A DNA stretch of 64,000 nt from Planctomycetota bacterium (lineage in GTDB: Bacteria; Planctomycetota; Planctomycetia; Isosphaerales; Isosphaeraceae), in contig JAQGHR010000084.1 in assembly GCA_028291545.1 (NCBI GenBank), positions 1 through 64,000 on the forward strand, in the 5' to 3' direction. The position numbers and the translations under genes are program-made. Positions within the stretch are counted from its first letter, which is position 1, and every line of letters begins with the position of its first letter. Shown here in pieces: positions 46,951 through 54,433 of this stretch. The notes beneath the pieces are model-generated. The model ran no database searches and had not been told where the DNA came from. It saw only the letters and a list, made by a program, of their open reading frames with translations.

Positions 46951-47254
46951 ATGCTGTCCCAACTCACAACCCTCCAGCGTGCGCTCCGCGACCTCATGTC
47001 CGATCTCTCGGAGGAAGCCTACTGCGCGCTGGCTGCTCGAGCTGGAATATTACCTGTGGCAGGCCGTGATCGGGATTCGCGATCCCCACAACCAACGGCT
47101 CGCGGATGAGGGCGAGATCGTCCGCCTCAAAGAGCTCTCCCAATTGTGCGGGGGGTGGATCGTGTTCGGCGACTCGACCGAGGAAACCTGGCTGCCTCTG
47201 GAAGTATGGGAAAAGCGATTCGAGGAATGGACGCGAAATGGACACTCAACGTGA
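46951..47254 (+). pseudogene. frameshifted small hypothetical gene
   Basis: From the ATG at 46951 the frame reads MLSQLTTLQRALRDLMSDL then SEEAYCA. Near 47028 it leaves its sensible frame and would stop soon, while the adjacent frame continues RWLLELEYYLWQAVIG ... LSQLCGGWIVFGDSTEETW ... VWEKRFEEW to the TGA at 47252-47254. One extra base around TGCGCGC (47024-47031) would explain the shift. The restored product is about 100 residues, helical, with the pattern of a small cytoplasmic protein; family not recognised by name. Sequencing error is the alternative. Confidence 0.55.
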
Positions 47255-47260
47255 GCTTGA

Positions 47261-47351
47261 GTGGCACGGGTTCCGTACTCGGACCCCGTGGCGGTGAGGC
47301 GGTCGCGGCACAGCGTGACCACACGGGGTCCGAGTACGGAACCCGTGCCAC
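47261..47351. repeat. 30-bp inverted repeat
   Basis: Perfect 30-bp arms at 47261-47290 and 47322-47351 enclose a 31-nt loop, starting six bases after the stop of the frameshifted gene. Third long inverted repeat within 6 kb, with its own sequence. It separates two similar Trp-rich C-terminal coding pieces. Confidence 0.8.
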
Positions 47352-47421
47352 CCAGCCGCTGAGCGAATGGGAGCAGCGGTTTGCCGAATGGTTGCCAGGA
47401 GAGCGCGGGACGGGAGGGTGA
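47352..47421 (+). pseudogene. C-terminal remnant of a second copy of the small gene
   Basis: Right after the inverted repeat one frame reads PLSEWEQRFAEWLPGERGTGG and then stops. It resembles the end of the gene before the repeat (PLEVWEKRFEEWTRNG). It has no start and is probably debris of a duplicated copy. Confidence 0.35.
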
Positions 47422-47425
47422 ATCA

Positions 47426-48376
47426 ATGACGATTGCCACTGTCGAGACAGTCAAACCGAAGCGTCGCTGGAGGTTTCGCCTCTCGTTGTGGCTGATGATG
47501 CTGGTGATTGCCGTTCTCGGCATCGGATTGAGTTGGAAAGTCAACAAGGCGAAGAAGCAGCGTGCGGCAGTGAAAGTGGTTCAGCAGTTAGGGGGATCGA
47601 TCGGATACGATTATGAACTCGATGACGAAGGCGTCTGGACGAAAATCCCGGAACCGCCGCGATGGAAATGGTTGAACTCACTCCTCGGCGTGGATTTCTT
47701 CCACGACGTCCATCTCGTCTTCGTCCTCCACCCTGCACATCTCCCAACCGATCTGGCCTTTCTCGACGATCTTCCCGATATCCGCCGCCTTGAGCTCTTG
47801 ACGGGGCCGGATACAAGAACCGACAGCGCCGGGATTATGCGTATCGCGGCATTGCGAAGTCTAAAGAAACTCAACTTATTCATTGAAGGCGTTGATGAGG
47901 CCGGGCTCGTAGCGATTTCTCGATTGGCGAGACTCGAGGACTTGAGCCTTTACGGACGCGGATTGACCGATGACGGTCTGAACAACCTGCGACCTCTCAA
48001 GCGACTTAAAAGCCTCAGCCTGTCGTCCGGGGAAGACATTACGGACCGAGGAATGACTTCCTTGGCGAGCTTCAAGGATCTCAGGGAATTGTATCTTTTT
48101 GAAATCAGGCTCAGCGACGCCGGCCTTAATACCCTGACGGGTTTGACCGAACTTGAAGTCCTGTCTCTCGATCGCGTTCGAGGGATATCCGATGTCGGAT
48201 TGTCATACCTCCGCGCTTTCAAGAAGTTGAAGGAGCTATCGCTCGAAAACCTGGAAATTACTGACGAGGGAAAGGGGTCACACGGGAAAGGGGTCAGGGG
48301 GGAAAGGGTCAGGCAAAGGGGTCAGGGTCAGGCAAAGGGGTCGGGGTCAGGCAAAGGGGTCGGGGACCAATTCTAA
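47426..48376 (+). CDS. membrane-anchored leucine-rich repeat protein, 3' end in REP array
   Basis: The ATG at 47426 gives 316 residues. A basic N-terminus and one transmembrane segment (about residues 19-36, LSLWLMMLVIAVLGIGLSW) precede LRRs of the ribonuclease-inhibitor-like type (about 110-280): LKKLNLFIEGVDEAGL, LEDLSLYGRGLTDDGL, LKSLSLSSGEDITDRG, LEVLSLDRVRGISDVGL, LKELSLENLEITDEG. From about residue 281 the protein is Gly/Lys/Gln low-complexity, encoded by the REP-like array that starts at 48269. The natural end was therefore probably lost when the array arrived. LRRs mediate protein binding; partner unknown. Confidence 0.8.
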   Translation: MTIATVETVKPKRRWRFRLSLWLMMLVIAVLGIGLSWKVNKAKKQRAAVKVVQQLGGSIGYDYELDDEGVWTKIPEPPRWKWLNSLLGVDFFHDVHLVFVLHPAHLPTDLAFLDDLPDIRRLELLTGPDTRTDSAGIMRIAALRSLKKLNLFIEGVDEAGLVAISRLARLEDLSLYGRGLTDDGLNNLRPLKRLKSLSLSSGEDITDRGMTSLASFKDLRELYLFEIRLSDAGLNTLTGLTELEVLSLDRVRGISDVGLSYLRAFKKLKELSLENLEITDEGKGSHGKGVRGERVRQRGQGQAKGSGSGKGVGDQF

Positions 48377-48450
48377 AAATAGTCGACCCCTTTACTGACC
48401 CCTAATAATAGTCCCTGACCCCTTTCCCTGCTCTGACCCCTTTCCCTGCT
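48269..48450. repeat. REP-like palindromic array A
   Basis: Five to six direct copies of an AAAGGGGTCAGG-type unit (48271-48363), an A/T-rich centre (GACCAATTCTAAAAATAGTC, 48365-48384), then inverted copies (CCTGACCCCTTT type) to 48450. The whole forms one large inverted repeat. Its first half is read as the tail of the LRR protein. Similar GGGGTCAGG units are known from REP elements mobilised by RAYT (TnpA_REP) transposases; no transposase gene is in the window. Confidence 0.8.
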
Positions 48451-48454
48451 CGGT

Positions 48455-49138
48455 ATGCAAGGGTGCTACATGACTATTTATTTGCTCAAGCGAGTCACTT
48501 TTTTTGAGGATTCGAAAAGCATTTCCGATGCCCAATATGCCGCGTTCCACGGCGTGGCATTCCGAAAGGGGGCCGCATTCCCTTTCGGTCCCAAAGCGAC
48601 GTTACATAATGACGAACGCGAACCCATTCATCTGATCCGTAGTTACCATATCGCTCCGCCTATCACCAACCCCTGCGAGAACTTGGTTGTCCAGCAAGCG
48701 ATCGCGGGTGTCGTCGGTGGCTGGAAGAACGCCACATTCCTTGAAGTGGTCATCGAAAAGCTTGTGGATTTCCATTATGAGAAGGGAGACTTTACCTACG
48801 AGCGTTATGAACCGGATGGTACTTATCTATCCCCGGAGCAATTCATCACCGAACTCCCGGACAACGCTGAGGCCCATCAAGGATTCCCTAACTATCTGGA
48901 ACTTCTTTCCCCACTCAATGACGAGGTCAAAGTGGCTGGGTCACAACGAGCCGTCGTCGAGATCGGTCCGACCAGGTTCGATGACCCGATCGAATTCTGG
49001 TTTTCGGAAGTCGCCTTCCGAGAATATCCCCTCCAGAAGAAAAAAACGACGTTTCTCCTGGATGGCCGTCTCTTTGATTCGATCGCCGCTTTCATCGACT
49101 GGGATTTCTTCATGATGAAGAGTGTGGAAGTTGATTGA
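48455..49138 (+). CDS. hypothetical protein enclosed by REP arrays
   Basis: 227 residues from the ATG at 48455 or 222 from the ATG at 48470. Lower in G+C than its neighbours and with more A/T-ending codons, so recently acquired or under other codon pressure. No signal peptide and no membrane helix; mixed alpha/beta with acidic surface, and aromatic clusters (FHYEKGDFTYERYEPDG, FIDWDFFMM). Immunity-like proteins of polymorphic toxin systems (DUF1629-type Imm proteins) can look like this, including the middle IGPTRFDDPIEFWFS, but I cannot confirm the family. It starts four bases after array A and ends at array B. Confidence 0.7.
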   Translation: MQGCYMTIYLLKRVTFFEDSKSISDAQYAAFHGVAFRKGAAFPFGPKATLHNDEREPIHLIRSYHIAPPITNPCENLVVQQAIAGVVGGWKNATFLEVVIEKLVDFHYEKGDFTYERYEPDGTYLSPEQFITELPDNAEAHQGFPNYLELLSPLNDEVKVAGSQRAVVEIGPTRFDDPIEFWFSEVAFREYPLQKKKTTFLLDGRLFDSIAAFIDWDFFMMKSVEVD

Positions 49139-49264
49139 CCAGCAGAAAGGTCACCAGCAGAAAGGGACCAGCAGAAAGGGGTCAACCAGCAGAAAGGAGT
49201 CAGGGACCAATTATAAAAAATAGTCCCCGACCCCTTTCCCCTCCCGACCCCTTTCCCCTCCCCG
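49139..49264. repeat. REP-like palindromic array B
   Basis: Starts immediately after the stop of the orphan gene. Four tandem ACCAGCAGAAAGG-type units (49139-49198) lead to a palindrome with A/T-rich centre (49203-49227), then CCCGACCCCTTTCCCCT-type inverted units to 49264. Centre is nearly identical to that of array A (GGGACCAATT). Confidence 0.8.
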
Positions 49265-49338
49265 ACTCGAATCAATGTCCGGTCAGATGTAGCGTGCCTC
49301 GACTCACTGGCCAAGACCACGGAGGAAATGGCGCGTGG

Positions 49339-49421
49339 GAACGGGGTCCGGGACCAATTCCAAGAGTCGTCGACCCGTTTCCTGACCCTTGAAAAAATAG
49401 CCCCGCTCCTTTCTCCTCCCC
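49339..49421. repeat. degenerate REP-like element C
   Basis: Contains GGGGTCCGGGACCAATTCC and then CGACCCGTTTCCTGACCC with a diverged centre. It lies directly at the stop of the SGNH hydrolase gene, where it may help to end its transcript. Confidence 0.65.
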
Positions 49422-49422
49422 G

Positions 49423-51144
49423 TCAGTCATCCAGCCCCGGGACGCCGGCCTGCGCGGGCGGCGTTCCCGCTTTCACCCGGGTCGCGGCAAGGCGGTAGCG
49501 ATCGCGACGGAAGAGTCGATCGGACGGGTCGAAGCGGATGTACGCCGTGCGGTTGTAGAACGTCGCCGAGCCCTCGAAGCAGGCGATCCAGGCGGCGCGA
49601 TCGATCCCGAAATGGGCCTGGCACTCGGCTGGCGTGATCACGGGAGAGGCCGTCCCCTGGGGCCAGCCGAGCGATTTTTTCGCATGCAACCCATCGAGAA
49701 CGGCCTGCGCAAGCGCCGCATGGCCGCGAAGGGTGGGGTGATGGGCGTCGTGGAACTGGACGTCGCCCAGGACGCCGGTGGGGTCGAGGCGTCGGAAAAC
49801 CTCCGGGCCGTCGATGAGTAGAGCGTCGGGGTGCCGGGCGGCGATTTCGCGGTAAATATCCTGGAAGGCGGTCGGGCAACGCATGGGCATGCCGTCCAGG
49901 TCGCGGGCGGATTGGTAGTGGCGATTGGCCTCGGCCGTTTCGCCGCCGCGTTCCAAAAGGCCGGCGAGGCGAAAGTGGGCCTCGGCAAAACCGGGCTGGC
50001 GTTCGAGCAGGGCCCGGTAGGCGGCGATGGCGTGCGCCGCGTCCTCGCCTTCCCGCGTTCGGACCGCGAGAAAGTCCCGCGCGAACGCCTTGCGAGCGGC
50101 CTCGGGCGTGGAAGGCGAGAGCGTGGAACGACTGGGATCGAAGCGGCCGTCGTTGCCCGGCGGGATGATCAGGACGGGAAGGGCGCCGATCGTCTCGGCG
50201 TAGGAGACCATCCCCTCCAGACGACGGCGGAACAAGGCGAGGACTTCGTCATATTCCGCCCGGCTGCAACACGGACGGTCGATCAACTCGCGAGTCACCC
50301 TCGGAGGAGGCGGGATCGAGATCTTACGCGCCTCGATCGCGTCCAGCGCCATGCGGCAGACGGCCGAATAGCGAGTTACGCGAACCCAAGGCGGCGGCCC
50401 CGGCTTGGGCCGCACGTCGTCGTCATAATAGTTGACGTCCCTCGACCAGGCGAATCGCGCCTGGAACTCGTTGTGCCCGGAATAGATGAGGACCACGTCC
50501 GGTCGTCGCTTCAATTTATACAGTTGCTTGTGCATGCCCTCCAGCGGGGCGCCCGGACTGGCGAGGATCTCCGCCTCCACCCGGCGATCGGGCAGGATCT
50601 TCCCGAGTTGCCAGGCGAGGATCTGGCCGACGGAGAGTCTGGGCTCGAACGGCACTCCCACGGCACTCGATTCCCCCAGCACGACGATCCGCAATCCCCC
50701 CGGTGGACCCTCGGCCAGGTTGGTCGGATAGGGGTTGACCTTGGCCTCCGTCCGGTTCGCCGTCGGCACAAGGGGACGTATCCACAACTCGAAAGCACGG
50801 GCCAGGCCCTCGGTCAGGCCCACCCCGATCAGGCACGAGATGCACAGCGCCAGGAGCTTGACGCGGCGAGCGGCCTGCCCTCGCCTCCGGTCCCGCACGA
50901 CGGCCAGCCCGAGCCACGCCATCCCGACGACGCCCATCGCGATCGCGAGGCCGTAGACGACCATGATGCCTCGGAGCACCCCCGTGATGACGGCGCCGGC
51001 ATGCACGATTGGCGTGTAGGCCATGATCCACGGCGGAACCACGGTGAGGGCGAGCCATCCGCCGACGATGGCGCCGGCGATTATCGGCAGTCGGACAATC
51101 CGGGAAAAATATGACCTGTTCCCCCTCATTCGACCTGGAAACAT
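49423..51144 (-). CDS. membrane SGNH-hydrolase-like protein with TPR-like segment
   Basis: 573 residues from the ATG at 51144 (51129 also possible). Three to four N-terminal helices (about 18-120) precede an SGNH/GDSL-type domain: block I GESSAVGV with the Ser nucleophile (near 160), a GHNE in LIYSGHNEF (near 220, replacing GxND), and the Asp/His pair in DAHHPTLRGH (near 480). Between them, about 370-425, lies a TPR-like helical pair (AHAIAAYRALLERQPGFAEAHFRLAGLLERGG). Acting as an acyl/acetyl esterase or transferase on a surface glycan is plausible for this architecture. Ends next to REP element C. Confidence 0.8.
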   Translation of the reverse strand: MFPGRMRGNRSYFSRIVRLPIIAGAIVGGWLALTVVPPWIMAYTPIVHAGAVITGVLRGIMVVYGLAIAMGVVGMAWLGLAVVRDRRRGQAARRVKLLALCISCLIGVGLTEGLARAFELWIRPLVPTANRTEAKVNPYPTNLAEGPPGGLRIVVLGESSAVGVPFEPRLSVGQILAWQLGKILPDRRVEAEILASPGAPLEGMHKQLYKLKRRPDVVLIYSGHNEFQARFAWSRDVNYYDDDVRPKPGPPPWVRVTRYSAVCRMALDAIEARKISIPPPPRVTRELIDRPCCSRAEYDEVLALFRRRLEGMVSYAETIGALPVLIIPPGNDGRFDPSRSTLSPSTPEAARKAFARDFLAVRTREGEDAAHAIAAYRALLERQPGFAEAHFRLAGLLERGGETAEANRHYQSARDLDGMPMRCPTAFQDIYREIAARHPDALLIDGPEVFRRLDPTGVLGDVQFHDAHHPTLRGHAALAQAVLDGLHAKKSLGWPQGTASPVITPAECQAHFGIDRAAWIACFEGSATFYNRTAYIRFDPSDRLFRRDRYRLAATRVKAGTPPAQAGVPGLDD

Positions 51145-51278
51145 CGCGGCTCGCTCCGTCGGAATCCCTCGCGCCGAGTCGCACGGTCATACCCAGGCCG
51201 GACCCGGCACCGCCAGGCCAAACTGGCACGATTTCAGGCTCATATCCGGCCGTTCCGGTACGGCGGCCTGAAGGTCTG

Positions 51279-51779
51279 TCACTTCTTCTCGGCCCCCTCC
51301 ACCACCAGATCAATCGCCGCGAAATGCTCGTGATCGCTCTGCGTGTCGCGCGTCTCCACACGGATCAGATACACCCCCGGCGTGTCAATCTTGAGCTTGC
51401 AGCGGGCGCCGGACTTGCCGCCGGGCTTGAAGTCCATGCGGTAGGCGGTCTCAAGCTCGACGTCGTCGACGATCGGGGGCAGTTCCTTCTGGCCGACCTT
51501 GGCTTGCTTCACGACGAATGAGTGGACAAGGACATCCGCAAGTGTCTTGTTCGGGTACACGTTGGTCAGCGTCCACTGGATCTTGATCGTCTCCCCGGCC
51601 TTGACCTTCAGGACGGGGCGGGGGTTCTTGCCGGTGTCGGGCGGCGTCTGGTCGACGAAGGCCGTCTCCTTCTTGCTGCCGGCCTCAACTTCGAGCGTGA
51701 CCTTCGCATGCTCCGCCCGCGCCGAGAGAGGCGCGATCAGGGCCAGTGCCAGGGCCGATGAGATCGCGAGAGAACGCAT
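51279..51779 (-). CDS. exported beta-rich hypothetical protein
   Basis: The ATG at 51779 gives 166 residues with a clear signal peptide (LAISSALALALIAPLSARA). The mature part is beta-sandwich-like with Lys-rich strands: VTLEVEAGSKKE, KPVLKVKAGETIKIQWTLTNVYP, PGVYLIRVETRDTQSDHEHFAAIDLVVEG, resembling periplasmic cupredoxin-like or Ig-like domains without copper ligands being obvious. Function unknown. Confidence 0.75.
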   Translation of the reverse strand: MRSLAISSALALALIAPLSARAEHAKVTLEVEAGSKKETAFVDQTPPDTGKNPRPVLKVKAGETIKIQWTLTNVYPNKTLADVLVHSFVVKQAKVGQKELPPIVDDVELETAYRMDFKPGGKSGARCKLKIDTPGVYLIRVETRDTQSDHEHFAAIDLVVEGAEKK

Positions 51780-52314
51780 GAGCGTGCCTCCAGGTGATGG
51801 AGCGTGTATCCGAGGGCGATGTCTCGCCCGATGGCCCTCATCGTAGCCGGGTCGGGGGCCTGTCGCCACTTGGCTCGGAAATCCGACTCCATCCGAGAAG
51901 GGGTCGACGCGATTTCCGTGATCGGCGGCCCTGCGTGTCCCGATAATTCCCACTGGTCGTGGTCGTTACGCTCAGCCCGTTCTCGTCGACGGATGGGCCC
52001 GGAATCAGGGCGAAGTGGGACCCGGTTCCTCACAGAGAATCGGGTTTCCGGTCGCCGGGTGCGGAAAGTCCAGTTCGTCTGGCTTGAGGATCAAAGACAC
52101 GTTGAGGCAAGCGGCCCGAGCCGACCGTTTTTTTGAACTGAGCGCCGACAGATATGACTGTAAAACCAAGAGACGGTAACCGATACGCCATAAGTTCTTA
52201 AATCGATCGCGAGAACTCGCCTTCGCGGAATTTCGCTTCCTTTGTATTCTGGAACGCGTTAACTCATCCGCAACGATTTGCACGAGATCGGATCTCACGG
52301 AGGATCCTCAGACC
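51780..52314. other. divergent intergenic region
   Basis: 535 bp between an exported protein gene (minus) and the short LEPR-XLL-like gene (plus). An A/T-rich section at about 52130-52205 could hold promoters. No convincing gene; the 97-codon minus frame at 52005-52298 lacks features. Confidence 0.4.
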
Positions 52315-52878
52315 ATGCCTCGCCGAAAGCTCGCGAAACCGCAGGTTGAATCACTGGAATCGATGACCCTGATGTCCGCGACCGCCGGCACGCTCCCGAT
52401 CGGGAGCGCCCTCGTCCACATCGCGGCAAAAGAGGCCCGGCCGGTAGCAGTCCACGCGATGTTGCATGGAACTTACACGCGGCACGTCTTTCTCGCCGAT
52501 GCCGGGACGACCTTTGATCTCTCCGGCGCGGGCCGGGTCTCGCCGCTCGGCCGGGCGACCGTGAGGGCGACGCTCCACAACCTGGGGTTCATCGCGACGG
52601 GGCATGCGGGTGGGACGCTCACGCTTTCCACCGCTCAGGGATCGGTCACTCTGAATTTGACCGGTCCGTTGCAGGACGGATTCTCACCATTGCCAACGGC
52701 ATATGACTACACCACCGTCGGCGGGACCGGCCGGCTCGCCCACGTCACCTCCACGGGCACTGCCACGCTGACGCTGGTCTCGTCGCACCCGACCACGAGC
52801 AACGCGCCGGTGCCTCCCGAGGGACTGCTCATCGATCAGGGCCAGTTCACTCTCGTGCTGTCGGGACGAAAACGCTAG
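52315..52878 (+). CDS. small surface protein with LEPR-XLL-like N-terminus
   Basis: 187 residues. The N-terminus is basic and reads KPQVESLESMTLMSA, a weak variant of the planctomycete LEPR-XLL motif found at the start of large surface proteins. The remainder is Thr/Gly/Ser-rich beta-strand sequence (VRATLHNLGFIATGHAGGTL, TLSTAQGSVTLNLTGP, VGGTGRLAHVTSTGTATLTL) with no Cys. Surface exposure is inferred. It converges with the DUF2617-like gene after eight bases. Confidence 0.7.
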   Translation: MPRRKLAKPQVESLESMTLMSATAGTLPIGSALVHIAAKEARPVAVHAMLHGTYTRHVFLADAGTTFDLSGAGRVSPLGRATVRATLHNLGFIATGHAGGTLTLSTAQGSVTLNLTGPLQDGFSPLPTAYDYTTVGGTGRLAHVTSTGTATLTLVSSHPTTSNAPVPPEGLLIDQGQFTLVLSGRKR

Positions 52879-52886
52879 TCTGGCCG

Positions 52887-53435
52887 CTATCCTATGATCT
52901 CGAAGAGTGACTGCACGCGGACGATCGCTCGTTCCTCGGGGAAAGTGTGAAACGCCTGGATCGATAGCCCCCGGCTCCGCGCCTCGACGTGGATACGGCT
53001 CATCGGCGAGGGGGCCATCCGATTCGCGGGCGCGAATCGGTGAAAGAGGTCGCCCGAGGAGGCGTCGAGGATCAGTTCCTCATTCAGGTGGGCAAACACC
53101 TCGGCGTCGAGTCGCTCGGCCTCGAAACAGGTCTGATATTCGACCCGGCCGTCGGGGGCGAGCCGCGTCGATCGCTCATGTTTAACGTGTGAGTGAAAAA
53201 GCAGGCCCAGATCGGGCAAGAGCGTCTCGGGGCCCGCAAGGATTTCGGTCAACCGTACATCACCCGACGCCCACGTGATGACGTGCCCGCCCTCCACGAT
53301 CCTGGCGTCGGCCTCCCAGCCGGTGCGGGTTATCCGCGAATGGACGCGGACCGCGAACCAGTCCGGATGAACCGAGCGGCCGAAAACGTGGAATCCCAGG
53401 TCGGCCACCCGCGACCTTCCGGAACTGACACCCAT
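52887..53435 (-). CDS. DUF2617-like protein
   Basis: 182 residues. Begins VADLGFHVFGRSVHPDWFAV and contains VIEGGHVITW-type and HSHVKHERSTRLAPDGRVEYQTCFEAERLD elements resembling the DUF2617 family, with a late SRIHVEARSRGLSIQAFHTFPEE. It is a soluble, beta-rich protein without signal peptide. The family has no established function. Assignment is from memory of the pattern, so moderate. Confidence 0.65.
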   Translation of the reverse strand: MGVSSGRSRVADLGFHVFGRSVHPDWFAVRVHSRITRTGWEADARIVEGGHVITWASGDVRLTEILAGPETLLPDLGLLFHSHVKHERSTRLAPDGRVEYQTCFEAERLDAEVFAHLNEELILDASSGDLFHRFAPANRMAPSPMSRIHVEARSRGLSIQAFHTFPEERAIVRVQSLFEIIG

Positions 53436-53710
53436 ATCGAAAGCCTCCGTGAAAACAGTGGTCCGTGGTCAGTGGCAAGGGGGTTAAGGGCAAGGTTGGT
53501 ACGCCGGCGATGATCATGATGGATTATAGACTGCGAATCTACCCATGCAAACCGTGAGGATCGGGTTCGGCGAGCCGACCAGGCGGGGCATGAGAATCGA
53601 AGGGGCGCAGGCGGCTCCTGTCCGCATTGACCGTTTCGGCCGGCCGTCGTAGACTGCCGACGCGCGCCGGGACTCTCGGTGCGTTCGGACACCCCGGACG
53701 GAGCCGCGCG

Positions 53711-54433
53711 GTGGACCACTCTCAAGACACATCGACGACAACCCTGCCCGCCCGCGCGCTGGCCGCGCTGCGGAGCCGAGGCCCGCGCTACGTGATGCAC
53801 AAGGCCTTGCGTCGATCGCTCTCGCGATGGCCGAGCCTGAAGCGCCGTTGTCTCTACGGCAACCCGCGCGATTATTGGACACTCCGGGGCGGCGACGAGT
53901 ATTTCCGCGAACAAGAGGGCCAGCCCGCCCGCGACGCCCGCGCCCGCTGGATGGCGGATCGGATCGCCGCGTATCGACCCGCCTCCATCCTGGAAGTCGG
54001 ATGCGGATACGGCAAGCAACTCCGCGCGCTCAGGCGGCGTCTCGATTGCCCGCTCGTGGGCGTCGATTTCAGCCCCAGCCAGCTCGTCCAGGCCAGGCGT
54101 TATCTCGAAGGCGTCGCCGACGTGCGGATCGCTCTCGCCTCCGGCGCAAGGCTGCCATTCCCCGATCATTCGTTCGATCTGGTGCTCACCTCGGCCGTGA
54201 TCCTGCACAATCCGCCGGAGATCGCGGAGGCGATTCGCCGCGAGGTCGTCCGCGTATCGCGCCGATTGGCGGCACATAATGAGGACACCGACGTCACTTA
54301 CAACCGCTTCGGTTACGACACGGCCGCGTGGTACGAGGCGAGGTCCGTCGATCTGCTGGAATGTGGTCCGATCCCGGTCGAAGCCGACCCTTCCGCGTCC
54401 CAGTTCTGCGTGGCCCGGCCGTGGCCGTCGTGA
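53711..54433 (+). CDS. class I SAM-dependent methyltransferase
   Basis: 240 residues from a GTG with GGAG seven bases upstream; the longer frame from 53627 has no better site. Motif I is ILEVGCGYGKQL (about 95-106), motif II VGVDFSPSQL, a later PFPDHSFDLVLTSAVILHNPPE. It transfers a methyl group from SAM. As the first gene of a coupled glycan operon it may methylate a sugar or its lipid carrier. Its stop overlaps the flippase start (GTGA). Confidence 0.9.
   Translation: MDHSQDTSTTTLPARALAALRSRGPRYVMHKALRRSLSRWPSLKRRCLYGNPRDYWTLRGGDEYFREQEGQPARDARARWMADRIAAYRPASILEVGCGYGKQLRALRRRLDCPLVGVDFSPSQLVQARRYLEGVADVRIALASGARLPFPDHSFDLVLTSAVILHNPPEIAEAIRREVVRVSRRLAAHNEDTDVTYNRFGYDTAAWYEARSVDLLECGPIPVEADPSASQFCVARPWPS

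Noticed and set aside
48269-49264. repeat arrays considered as CRISPR
   Set aside because: Units are adjacent or inverted, without unique spacers of constant length, and no cas gene is near.
52005-52298. 97-codon minus frame before the small LEPR-XLL-like gene
   Set aside because: Lies in an A/T-richer promoter-like region and shows no family pattern.
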